From: CAVQJU01 sp963712905
GTDB taxonomy: Bacteria; Acidobacteriota; Vicinamibacteria; Vicinamibacterales; CAVVIG01
Reading direction: 5' to 3'
NCBI GenBank assembly: GCA_963712905.1
Contig: CAVQJU010000023.1
Location: forward strand, 191,352 to 255,351
DNA length: 64,000 nt
Position 1 is the stretch's first letter, and each line of letters begins with the position of its first letter. The position numbers and the translations under genes were made by a program. The notes below the pieces were generated by a model. That model did not search any database and was not told where the DNA came from. It saw nothing but the letters and a program-made list of their open reading frames with translations. Positions 52,380 through 59,252 of the stretch are shown one piece after another.

Positions 52380-52477
52380 GTCAGCAACTCCTCTATTTGG
52401 CCTTCCTCGAACTTCTGCACGCGGCCCGAAGCAATCGGAGAGATTCGAGATTATAGTGCCTCTCTGTGGAGGTCACC

Positions 52478-53488
52478 ATGCGACTCATGAGGTGTGCCGT
52501 TCTCTTTCTGCTTGGCGTTATCGGTCTCGTGCCCGGTGCCGCGGCTCAGCAACCGCAGCCGACGCGCGCCATCGTCAATGTTACCGGACAGCTCTATCGC
52601 GCGCAGAACAACAACCACTACACGGTGTTCCTGGTGACGCCCGACGGCATCATCATGAGCGATCCGATCAATCGCGATTTCGCACGGTGGCTGAAAGCGG
52701 AGTTCGCGACGCGTTTCAAGGCACCGGTTCGCTACGTGCTCTACACACACCGGGACTGGGATCACGCGTCGGGCGGAGTCGTGTTCGCCGACACGGCCGA
52801 GTTCGTCGGCCATGAAAACATGCTCAAGGCCCTCGCACCTCCTGCCGGCCGCCCTTCGCTCGACGCCGATGCCGTGAAGATGGACGCCAATCGGAACGGG
52901 CTGATTGAGCGCGCCGAAGCGACCGGCGCCGTTGCGGAGCGGTTCGCGCTGTTCGATTACAACCAGGACAACGTCGCGAGCAGCGCCGAGCTCGCGCGCG
53001 GATCCGTCAGCGACGTGTATCCGCCGGCCACAACCTTCTCCGACCGGCACACCGTCACGCTCGGAGGCAAGCGCGTCACGATGATCCATCTCGGAACGGC
53101 GCACGCGGACGATAGCTCCGTGCTCCACTTCCCCGACGAGCGGGCCGTGTTCAGCGCGGACATCGTGCAGGTGCGGCGGCTTCCGGGAGGGCTGGCCCCA
53201 TCGGTCGGCGCGTGGATCGACGCGCTGAGGATTGTCAACGCGCTCGACTTCGATCACGCCCTGACAGGACACGCGCTTGCCGGCGCCAAGAAGGATGCCG
53301 CCGACCTCCTTCGGTACCTGGAGGAGATCTCGACAGGCGTCGCGGCCGGTATCGCGGCGGGCCGGAACCTCGCGGACATCCAGAAGACGCTCACGCTCGA
53401 CGCTTACAGGAGCTTTGAACGGTGGGATACGATCCGGGAGGCGCACATCGCCTCGGTTTACGAATCGATCAAAGGAACGCGTCGATGA
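52478..53488 (+). CDS. Secreted metallo-beta-lactamase-fold protein with EF-hand-like insertion
   Basis: The 336-residue protein has a signal peptide (CAVLFLLGVIGLVPGAAAQ) and an MBL fold: YTHRDWDHASGG (metal-binding region, residues 91-96, with Asp where most relatives have the second His), MIHLGTAHADDSSV, RAVFSADIVQVRR and ALTGHALAG. Between the first two, residues about 130-175 form two EF-hand-like loops, DANRNGLIERAE and DYNQDNVASSAE, which suggests a calcium-binding insert. A GGAGGT site precedes the ATG at 52478. MBL-fold proteins hydrolyse a wide range of ester, amide and phosphate bonds; the substrate is unknown. Confidence 0.85.
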   Translation: MRLMRCAVLFLLGVIGLVPGAAAQQPQPTRAIVNVTGQLYRAQNNNHYTVFLVTPDGIIMSDPINRDFARWLKAEFATRFKAPVRYVLYTHRDWDHASGGVVFADTAEFVGHENMLKALAPPAGRPSLDADAVKMDANRNGLIERAEATGAVAERFALFDYNQDNVASSAELARGSVSDVYPPATTFSDRHTVTLGGKRVTMIHLGTAHADDSSVLHFPDERAVFSADIVQVRRLPGGLAPSVGAWIDALRIVNALDFDHALTGHALAGAKKDAADLLRYLEEISTGVAAGIAAGRNLADIQKTLTLDAYRSFERWDTIREAHIASVYESIKGTRR

Positions 53489-53526
53489 AGAGGTCGGGAG
53501 GGGCAATGGCGCCTCCCACCAACCGT

Positions 53527-53733
53527 CTACGTTGTGGTTCGGCGGACGTTCGTCGCCCGAGGCCCTTTCGCGCCGCCGTCGCCAAGATCGAACTCGACGC
53601 CATCGCCCTCGCGCAGCATGTCGATGCCCTCGCCGTAAATGGCGCTGGAATGAAAGAACACCTCTTTGCCGGAGGCATCTCGAATAAAACCGAATCCTTT
53701 GTCTGCTCGCAGTGTCTTGATCGTTCCTGTCAT
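53527..53733 (-). CDS. csp: Cold-shock domain protein
   Basis: The 68-residue protein is a single cold-shock domain with both RNA-binding motifs: DKGFGFIRD (RNP1) and EVFFHSSAI (RNP2). It binds single-stranded nucleic acid and acts as an RNA chaperone. Its upstream region (53734-54080) holds an intrinsic terminator and the conserved repeat copy A, so transcription may be controlled through that leader. It converges on the MBL-fold gene. Confidence 0.93.
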   Translation of the reverse strand: MTGTIKTLRADKGFGFIRDASGKEVFFHSSAIYGEGIDMLREGDGVEFDLGDGGAKGPRATNVRRTTT

Positions 53734-53793
53734 TCGTTACTCGCTTTCTATACGGACTTGCGGGAGGTCTCGTGCCGATATTCGGCATGACCA

Positions 53794-53829
53794 GAAAAAC
53801 GAAGAGGTCGCCGGAATCCGGCGACCTCT
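53794..53829 (-). terminator. Strong intrinsic terminator upstream of csp
   Basis: A perfect 13-bp stem (AGAGGTCGCCGGA, T, TCCGGCGACCTCT read on the minus strand) is followed by TCGTTTTTCTGG. It lies between repeat copy A and the csp start, so transcripts entering from copy A would stop about 60 nt before the csp start codon unless the structure is altered. Confidence 0.8.
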
Positions 53830-53975
53830 CCTTGCCAGGTATCTTGGTTGCGGGGGCACGAAGCCGTCAAATACCGACCGCGCTCTACGTGGTGGCCGCG
53901 TGAGGCCGCCAATCCCTCCTGACAGGGACATCAGTTGATGTTACTTCAGAAAGCGGGCGCACGCTTTCTAAAAGG
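53794..53975 (-). ncRNA. Candidate structured RNA, copy A
   Basis: Read on the minus strand this region holds, in order, a CGCTTTCT segment, a palindromic hairpin ACATCAACTGATGT, a hairpin TCCCT-GTCAGG-AGGGA, a GC-rich hairpin GGCGGCC-TCACGC-GGCCACC, the conserved core GTAGAGCGCGGTCGGT and TTGACGGC, the box CCCCCGCAACCA, and then the terminator at 53794-53829. The core recurs near 56.8 kb (copy B, nearly identical) and 54.95 kb (copy C). No plausible protein is encoded. The 5' end is not determined. It could be a small RNA or an attenuator for csp. Confidence 0.55.
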
Positions 53976-54080
53976 CATTCCGTGCCCTTGGCTGCGAGCA
54001 GACTTTCACCCCCCAGGCGGCCGAACCAGCGACACTGTAGCGGTTTGTCCCAGCTCTTAGCAGCCGGAATCAGAAGTGAC

Positions 54081-54806
54081 TTAGGAACGAGTGCGTCCGG
54101 TCACCGGAGGTTCCTCGCTTGACCTTTCCTGAAGCGCCTTGTGTATGAAGCCCGCGATTGCGGCGCCGATCACCGGAGCCAGCCAGAACAGCCAGAGCTG
54201 CTGAAGGGCCCAGCCTCCAACGAACAGCGCGGTAGCCGTGCTGCGCGCCGGATTGACCGAGGTGTTCGTGACCGGGATGCTGATTAGATGGATCAGTGTG
54301 AGTGCAAGGCCGATTGCGAAACCTGCGAGTCCTCCCAGGGCGCGTTTGTGAGTGGTGCCGAGAATGACGACCAGGAACATGAACGTCATCACGACTTCGC
54401 ACACGAGCCCCGCCGAAAGCGAATACCCGCCCGGTGAGTGCACGCCGTAGCCGTTGGAAGCGAACCCTCCGGCAAGATTGAAATCCGCGCGGCCGCTCGC
54501 GATGAAGTACAGCACGCATGCGCCGCCGATGCCACCGAGGACCTGCGCGACGATGTAAGGCAACAGCAGGGCGATGGGGAAGCGACCTCCTGCCCACAAA
54601 CCGACCGAGACAGCGGGGTTGAAGTGACCGCCCGAGATCGGGCCCAGCGCGTACGCGCCCGTCACCACCGTGAAACCGAAAGCCAGTGACACCCCGAGCA
54701 ATCCGATCCCGACGTCTGGAAAGGCGGCGGCAAGGACCGCGCTGCCGCAACCTCCAAGAACGAGCCAGAACGTGCCGAGAAACTCCGCAGAGAGCTTAGT
54801 AATCAT
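54081..54806 (-). CDS. aqpZ: Aquaporin Z-type water channel
   Basis: The 241-residue protein has six membrane helices and both aquaporin NPA boxes, GHFNPAVSVGLW and TNTSVNPARSTATAL; the Arg after the second NPA is the selectivity-filter Arg. The N-terminal AEFLGTFWLVLGGCGSAVLA is typical of the AqpZ subfamily, which favours water over glycerol. An AAGGAG site precedes the ATG at 54806; an in-frame ATG at 54854 would add 16 unsupported residues. Conserved repeat copy C lies about 110 bp upstream of the start on the same strand. Confidence 0.93.
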   Translation of the reverse strand: MITKLSAEFLGTFWLVLGGCGSAVLAAAFPDVGIGLLGVSLAFGFTVVTGAYALGPISGGHFNPAVSVGLWAGGRFPIALLLPYIVAQVLGGIGGACVLYFIASGRADFNLAGGFASNGYGVHSPGGYSLSAGLVCEVVMTFMFLVVILGTTHKRALGGLAGFAIGLALTLIHLISIPVTNTSVNPARSTATALFVGGWALQQLWLFWLAPVIGAAIAGFIHKALQERSSEEPPVTGRTRS

Positions 54807-54913
54807 TGCGGACTCCTTTGCTGCACCGCCTATCGTCGCACGATCGGGAATCAACGGGTCGGAGCGATCACGTCGGACGGCCCACTGACGCGCCCCACCG
54901 CTGCTGCACGCGG

Positions 54914-55022
54914 GCAGCCGTCAAGACCGACCGTGCTGTATGCGGTGGCCGCCTGAGGCCGCCAGTCCCCGCCCCTGTATTCCGGCCCGGGACATCACTG
55001 GGTCCCACTACAGAAAGCGTCC
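54914..55022 (-). ncRNA. Candidate structured RNA, copy C
   Basis: On the minus strand this stretch matches copy A: CGCTTTCTG, a hairpin GGGAC...GTCCC, a second stem GTCCC...GGGAC, the hairpin GGCGGCC-TCAGGC-GGCCACC, the core ACGGTCGGT and TTGACGGC. Compared with copy A several base pairs have changed on both sides of a stem. No terminator follows; the aqpZ start is about 110 nt downstream, so it may be a leader. The remainder of the 54807-55273 gap shows no gene. Confidence 0.45.
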
Positions 55023-55273
55023 TGCCCGCCGGCCGGGCGCGATGCGGTCGAACGAAAGATACGCGTCATCCTCCGCATGGCGTATACTTGTGCGTCGGAT
55101 CTTGCCGCGTGCTGTGCTGATTCCTGGCGTAACGAGCCTCTCCTGACTCGCTCCTCCCCGAGTTCCTAGCTACGAGACGAAATTCCGGACCACGGCACAT
55201 CCCGTCGAGGCCGTGGAACTGCGCGCCGCCCAGGCGGCGTTGATGTCGCGTTTCGCGGCAGAGGAGTCAGATC

Positions 55274-55582
55274 ATGGGTCGAAAGTTGTATGTTGGAAAT
55301 TTCCCGTATGAAACCGGCGAAGCGGAGCTCCAGGAGCTGTTCGCGCGTTCCGGCACCGTGGAAACGGTGAGAGTGATGCGCGACATGGCCACGGGGCGGG
55401 CGCGCGGGTTTGCGTTCGTTGAGATGAGCAGCGATGACGAAGCGCAGAAGGCGATCACGGAGCTGAATGAATATCAGCTTGGGGGACGCAGTCTCTCCGT
55501 CAACGAAGCGCGGCCGAAGCCCGAGTATGCCGGGGGGTTCGGCGGCGGCGACTCGCGACGTCGGTCCGAGCCGCGTTGGTAA
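55274..55582 (+). CDS. RRM-type RNA-binding protein
   Basis: The 102-residue protein has an RNA recognition motif with RNP2 (KLYVGNFPY) and RNP1 (RGFAFVEM) and a short Gly/Arg-rich tail (GGFGGGDSRRR). This is the class found in cyanobacterial and other bacterial cold-responsive RNA-binding proteins. A GAGGAG site precedes the ATG at 55274, and a strong hairpin follows the stop. Two cold-shock genes lie downstream, giving a local cluster of RNA chaperones. Confidence 0.93.
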   Translation: MGRKLYVGNFPYETGEAELQELFARSGTVETVRVMRDMATGRARGFAFVEMSSDDEAQKAITELNEYQLGGRSLSVNEARPKPEYAGGFGGGDSRRRSEPRW

Positions 55583-55602
55583 GCCAGTACGAAGGCCGTG
55601 GG

Positions 55603-55626
55603 GAGACAGGGCGCCGGCCCTGTCTC
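55603..55626 (+). terminator. Intrinsic terminator-like hairpin after the RRM gene
   Basis: Perfect 10-bp stem GAGACAGGGC / GCCCTGTCTC with a GCCG loop, 20 bp after the RRM stop codon. The T-run is absent (TCACAAGTC follows), so it may act as a partial terminator or as RNA protection. Confidence 0.6.
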
Positions 55627-55698
55627 TCACAAGTCATGCCGTTGGTCGAGCAGGACTCGACGGCGACGGGTCAACAACCAGAGATCGGAGATGGATAA

Positions 55699-55902
55699 AT
55701 GACGGGAACAATTCGGACGCTGCGAGTGGACAAAGGCTTCGGGTTCATCAAGGGTGAGACGGGGCAGGAATACTTCTTTCACCAGAGCGCTATCTATGGC
55801 GAGGGCATCACAGATCTGCGCGAGGGTGATGGCGTCGAGTTCGAGGTCGCCGACAGCCCCAAGGGTCCGCGGGCGGCGAGCGTCAAGCGCACCACGACGT
55901 AG
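55699..55902 (+). CDS. csp: Cold-shock domain protein
   Basis: A 67-residue single cold-shock domain with RNP1 DKGFGFIKG and RNP2 EYFFHQSAI. It is clearly related to the csp at 53527-53733 (same MTGTI start, YGEGI and RRTTT/KRTTT ends), so the two look like local duplicates, now in opposite orientation. It is followed by a third csp gene after 42 bp. Confidence 0.93.
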   Translation: MTGTIRTLRVDKGFGFIKGETGQEYFFHQSAIYGEGITDLREGDGVEFEVADSPKGPRAASVKRTTT

Positions 55903-55944
55903 GAGTACGGAGACCGAGGATCGGGTGGCAGAAAGGGACAAGCG

Positions 55945-56145
55945 ATGAATGGAACGATATCAAAGGTGATCTCGGACAAGGGCTTCGGGTTTGTTCAGGG
56001 CGAGGACGGCCAGGAGTACTTCATGCACCGGAGCGCTGTCCGGGACGGCTCGGTCTTCGAGCAGCTGCGCGAGGGCCAGACGGTCGTCTTCGAGGCCGGC
56101 CGCGGCGACAAGGGACTGCGCGCGGAGAACGTGCGCATCTCCTGA
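55945..56145 (+). CDS. csp: Cold-shock domain protein, divergent paralogue
   Basis: A 66-residue cold-shock domain with RNP1 DKGFGFVQG and RNP2 EYFMHRSAV, where the Phe of the usual FFH is replaced by Met. It has an extra two residues in the loop before LREGQTVVF and ends ENVRIS. It probably forms a transcription unit with the preceding csp gene. A GAAGCGG/CCGCTTC hairpin (56153-56172) follows. Confidence 0.92.
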   Translation: MNGTISKVISDKGFGFVQGEDGQEYFMHRSAVRDGSVFEQLREGQTVVFEAGRGDKGLRAENVRIS

Positions 56146-56337
56146 GCCGGAAGAAGCGGCTTCCACCGCTTCCGCCCGCCGCTCCTCAGGACGATGCCGG
56201 ACGGACGTGCTGGTTCCCTCCTCAAAGAAGCGCTTCCCCGTGCCCAACAGCTCAGTCGGTGCCTGAAAGTTACTGCCTTGCTTGGCCGGGACGCACAAGC
56301 ACGAGCGGTTGAGAACGTGACGTTCCTCCCGGTCAGC

Positions 56338-56478
56338 ATGATTGAGAACTTCCTGATCGATCTCGAGATAATTCTTGAAGCGATCGAAAGTGTGCGAGCA
56401 CGAAAACCCCTTCACACGATTGAGGACGTTTCAGCCGTCTTGGACGCAGGCGTCGACGACCGCCGAAACGGCCGGTAA
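56338..56478 (+). other. Possible 46-residue ORF in a long intergenic stretch
   Basis: An ATG at 56338 opens a short frame (MIENFLIDLEIILEAIESVR and a charged tail) with plausible amphipathic helices, but there is no clear ribosome site and the codon pattern is AT-richer than the neighbours. Apart from this, the csp hairpin, copy B and the promoter region, the 56146-57211 stretch shows no gene I can support. Confidence 0.2.
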
Positions 56479-56745
56479 CAACTGTCGCCTGAACCAGCGC
56501 CGGCGAGAGGAGTTCGACGGCAAGAGACTGCTCACGGCGTTCTTCCGACAACGCCTGGCGGCCAGCACGCTATCACGACCGGTATTCGCGTTTCAGGCAG
56601 CACCGCGGGCACCACGGCGCCGCGCAGTTGTCGACTTCTTCGACGGATCCTTCGAAGAACAGCATCTGATGAGACAGCGCTTCGAGGCTCAGGTTCCGCC
56701 GCAGCACAAACGCTGACTGCCTGGATGGATCCTGGATGGCCCCAA

Positions 56746-56779
56746 CGAAAAAGGGCCTCCAGAATTCCTGGAAGCCCTT
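56746..56779 (-). terminator. Intrinsic terminator at the end of repeat copy B
   Basis: A 12-bp stem with one G-U pair and an AATT loop, followed on the minus strand by TTTCGTTGGGG, so that the T-run directly follows the stem. Its position relative to the CGCAACCA box is the same as that of the terminator of copy A. Confidence 0.75.
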
Positions 56780-56870
56780 GAAAGCGTTTTGGTTGCGGGG
56801 GCGGGATGCCGTCAATACCGACCGCGCTCTACGTGGTGGCCGCATGAGCAGCAGCGCCACTATTCTGGAT
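56746..56870 (-). ncRNA. Candidate structured RNA, copy B
   Basis: Reading the minus strand: a hairpin GTGGC...GCCAC, the core ACGTAGAGCGCGGTCGGTA identical to copy A, TTGACGGC, the box GCCCCCGCAACCA, and an intrinsic terminator (stem AAGGGCTTCCAG / CTGGAGGCCCTT, then TTTCGTT) at 56746-56779. The hairpin arms differ from copy A but still pair. No protein gene follows on this strand, which favours an independent small RNA rather than a leader. Confidence 0.5.
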
Positions 56871-56958
56871 GGCTGGGGAGAAAAGCGCTGGCCTGCGGCA
56901 AGTATTTGTAAATCAACCACTTGCATATCGATGCGACCGGCGCGCTCCTTGTCATTCG

Positions 56959-56978
56959 AACTCGGTCCGGACCGAGTT
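56959..56978. promoter_or_regulatory. Perfect 20-bp palindrome, candidate operator
   Basis: AACTCGGTCCGGACCGAGTT is a perfect inverted repeat lying 13 bp upstream of a TTGACA hexamer and about 230 bp before the first gene of the sugar operon. LacI- and GntR-type regulators bind palindromes of this form. No regulator gene is adjacent within the window. Confidence 0.5.
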
Positions 56979-56991
56979 TGCCGACGGCGGA

Positions 56992-57020
56992 TTGACATGC
57001 CCTGGACTGCACGTTAGGGT
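56992..57020 (+). promoter_or_regulatory. Candidate sigma-70 promoter of the sugar operon
   Basis: A perfect -35 hexamer TTGACA (56992-56997) is followed after 17 bp by TAGGGT (57015-57020), a weak -10 match. It lies directly downstream of the palindrome at 56959-56978, the position expected for operator control. Confidence 0.4.
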
Positions 57021-57211
57021 TGCGACTCAATCCATGGCCGTCAAAACATGCGATCTCCGCTACATGAAAGCTGACACCGATTCTCCAGGGCTCGCTGGCG
57101 TTCGCGCGATCCATCGATCGGGCCGCGGCCAGCATGTACTCGCTCCAGCACGACGTGCTCGCGGCGCAACGGATTCCTAGGGCGTCGGTCGCGAGCCGTT
57201 CCGAGCTAAGC

Positions 57212-58375
57212 ATGAATTCCTGGACACGCAAGCTGCGAATGGGCATGGTCGGCGGCGGACAAGGCGCGTTCATCGGCAGCGTCCATCGCATAGCCGCCGC
57301 GCTCGACGGCCAGGCCGAGCTCGTCGCCGGTGTGTTCTCGCGCGAGTGGGCGAACACGCAGGCGACGGGAGCTCAGCTCTATCTGGATCCCCGAAGGCTA
57401 TACAAGACCTACGAAGAAATGGCGGCAGCCGAAGCCGGGCTTCCAGCCGATCGCCGCATCGATTTCGTCGTCATCGTCACGCCCAACAACGCGCACTACG
57501 GTCCGGCGAAGGCGTGCCTGGAGGCAGGCATTCACGTCGTGTGCGACAAGCCGCTCGCCTTCACGATCGAGGAAGCAGAGTCGCTGGCACAAACAGTCGA
57601 GAAGACGGGACTGGTCTTCGCGCTCACCCACAACTACACCGGCTACCCTCTCGTCCGCCATGCCAGGCACCTCTTTCAATCGGGCGAGATGGGGATCGTC
57701 CGCAAAGTCCTCGTCGAATACCTGCAGGGCTGGCTCGTCGAGCCGCAGGAGAAGCGCGGATCGAAACAAGCGTCGTGGCGGGTGAACCCTGCCGAGTCGG
57801 GAATCGGCGGCGCCATCGGCGACATCGGTACGCACGCGTTCAACCTCGCCGAATACGTCACCTGCGATCGCGTGACCATGATCGCGGCCGACAAGAGCAC
57901 GTTTCTGCCGGATCGAACACTCGACGAAGACATCAACGCACTGATCCGCTTTCAAGGCGGTGGCAAGGGTGTCTTGACCGTCAGCCAGATCGCTACCGGC
58001 GAAGAGAATGGTCTGCGGCTTCGGGCGTACGGATCCAAAGGCGCGATTTTGTGGGCGCAGGAAAATCCGAACTATCTCGAGGTGTATCGTCACGGCAAGC
58101 CGCGTGAAACGCTGAGCCGCGGCCGGACCGAGTACCTCGATCCGGCAGCTACGAATGCGACGCGCATCCCTTGGGGACACCCCGAGGGCTACTTCGAGGC
58201 GTTCGCGAATATCTATGCGGGGGCGATCGAGGCTGTCCGTCGCCACATCGACGGCGTTCCGATGAAGTCATCGGAGTACGAATTCCCAACCGTGCAGGAC
58301 GGGCTTCGCGGCATGCGCTTCATCTACAAAGGGATTGAGTCGGCGCGCGCCAACGGCACATGGATGGACCTCTGA
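57212..58375 (+). CDS. Gfo/Idh/MocA family oxidoreductase
   Basis: The 387-residue protein has the N-terminal Rossmann motif GMVGGGQGAFIGSVHRIAAA, DFVVIVTPNNAHYGPAKACL, the catalytic Lys in VVCDKPLAFTIEEAE, and a C-terminal dimerisation domain (GIGGAIGDIGTHAFNLAEYV, NALIRFQGGGKGVLTVSQIA). Family members oxidise or epimerise sugars with NAD(P). The ATG at 57212 precedes the Rossmann fold by 15 residues; upstream starts in the same frame are unsupported. It heads the operon with the cytochrome, PQQ dehydrogenase, xylulokinase and xylose isomerase genes, the next starting 5 bp downstream. Confidence 0.9.
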   Translation: MNSWTRKLRMGMVGGGQGAFIGSVHRIAAALDGQAELVAGVFSREWANTQATGAQLYLDPRRLYKTYEEMAAAEAGLPADRRIDFVVIVTPNNAHYGPAKACLEAGIHVVCDKPLAFTIEEAESLAQTVEKTGLVFALTHNYTGYPLVRHARHLFQSGEMGIVRKVLVEYLQGWLVEPQEKRGSKQASWRVNPAESGIGGAIGDIGTHAFNLAEYVTCDRVTMIAADKSTFLPDRTLDEDINALIRFQGGGKGVLTVSQIATGEENGLRLRAYGSKGAILWAQENPNYLEVYRHGKPRETLSRGRTEYLDPAATNATRIPWGHPEGYFEAFANIYAGAIEAVRRHIDGVPMKSSEYEFPTVQDGLRGMRFIYKGIESARANGTWMDL

Positions 58376-58380
58376 CGACA

Positions 58381-59247
58381 ATGATGGGCATGAGAAGGGT
58401 GTTTCTTGCATCGTTTGCCGTGTTTTGCGTGAGCGCCGCGTTGAGTGCGCAGAATCCGGCACCGCCAGCCCCAACGCCTCCATCGATTCAAAGTCCCGCG
58501 TCGCAGAAACCGCCCGCGACGACAGTGGCACAGACTTACGCGCCAGAGTTCATTCAAGCAGGCCGGGGGCGATTTGCATCGCAATGCGGTTTCTGTCACG
58601 GCCGCGATACGCAGGGTGGTGAATCGGGCCCGGATCTCACGCGATCGTTGCTCGTGGCCGAAGACGTACGTGGCGACAAGCTGGCGCCGTTCCTGCGCGC
58701 GGGAAAGCCGGACAAGGGCATGCCAGCGTTCTCGCTATCTGACGGCGACATGGCAGCGGTTGTGGCGTTCATCCACGACGAGAAGACGAAGGCCGAGTCG
58801 GAGACCGGTGGCCGCCGGTCCGTCGAGTCCTCCGATCTGGCGACGGGAAACGCCGACGCCGGCAGGCGGTATTTCCACGGTGCTGGCGGATGCGCCCGCT
58901 GCCATTCGCTTACCGGTGATTTCGCCGCCATCGGATCGCGATATCAAGGATTGGCGCTGCTCCACCGCATGCTCTACCCCGGCTCGGGCCGCGACGCGGG
59001 CCCGGCACCGAATCCGCCAACGCTGACAGTAAGGATGGCGTCCGGCGACACGGCAACGGGAAAACTCGCCCATCGGGACGAGTTCACGATTACGCTGACC
59101 GACACAGCTGGCTGGCAACGTACCTGGCCGCTCGAGTCGGTGACCGTCAGCGGCGACGAGCCCCTTCGCGCGCACTCAGATCAGCTTCTGAAATACACCG
59201 ATGACGACATTCACAACCTTGTCGCGTACTTAGTGACGCTCCGATAA
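58381..59247 (+). CDS. Secreted diheme cytochrome c
   Basis: The 288-residue product has a signal peptide (RRVFLASFAVFCVSAALSAQ), a Pro/Ala linker and two c-type heme sites, CGFCH (residues 69-73) and CARCH (171-175), with KGMPAFSLSDGDMAAVVAFI supplying a likely Met ligand for the first. The C-terminal part (MASGDTATGKLAHRDEFTIT, YTDDDIHNLVAYLVTLR) is the beta domain seen in cytochromes paired with PQQ dehydrogenases. It should accept electrons from the dehydrogenase encoded 5 bp downstream. Confidence 0.92.
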   Translation: MMGMRRVFLASFAVFCVSAALSAQNPAPPAPTPPSIQSPASQKPPATTVAQTYAPEFIQAGRGRFASQCGFCHGRDTQGGESGPDLTRSLLVAEDVRGDKLAPFLRAGKPDKGMPAFSLSDGDMAAVVAFIHDEKTKAESETGGRRSVESSDLATGNADAGRRYFHGAGGCARCHSLTGDFAAIGSRYQGLALLHRMLYPGSGRDAGPAPNPPTLTVRMASGDTATGKLAHRDEFTITLTDTAGWQRTWPLESVTVSGDEPLRAHSDQLLKYTDDDIHNLVAYLVTLR

Positions 59248-59252
59248 CCGAC

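Noticed and set aside
53844..53860. tRNA-like 3' end (CCCCCGCAACCA on the minus strand)
   Set aside because: No D-loop, anticodon or T-loop could be placed upstream and the acceptor would have only about four pairs; treated as part of the repeated RNA element.
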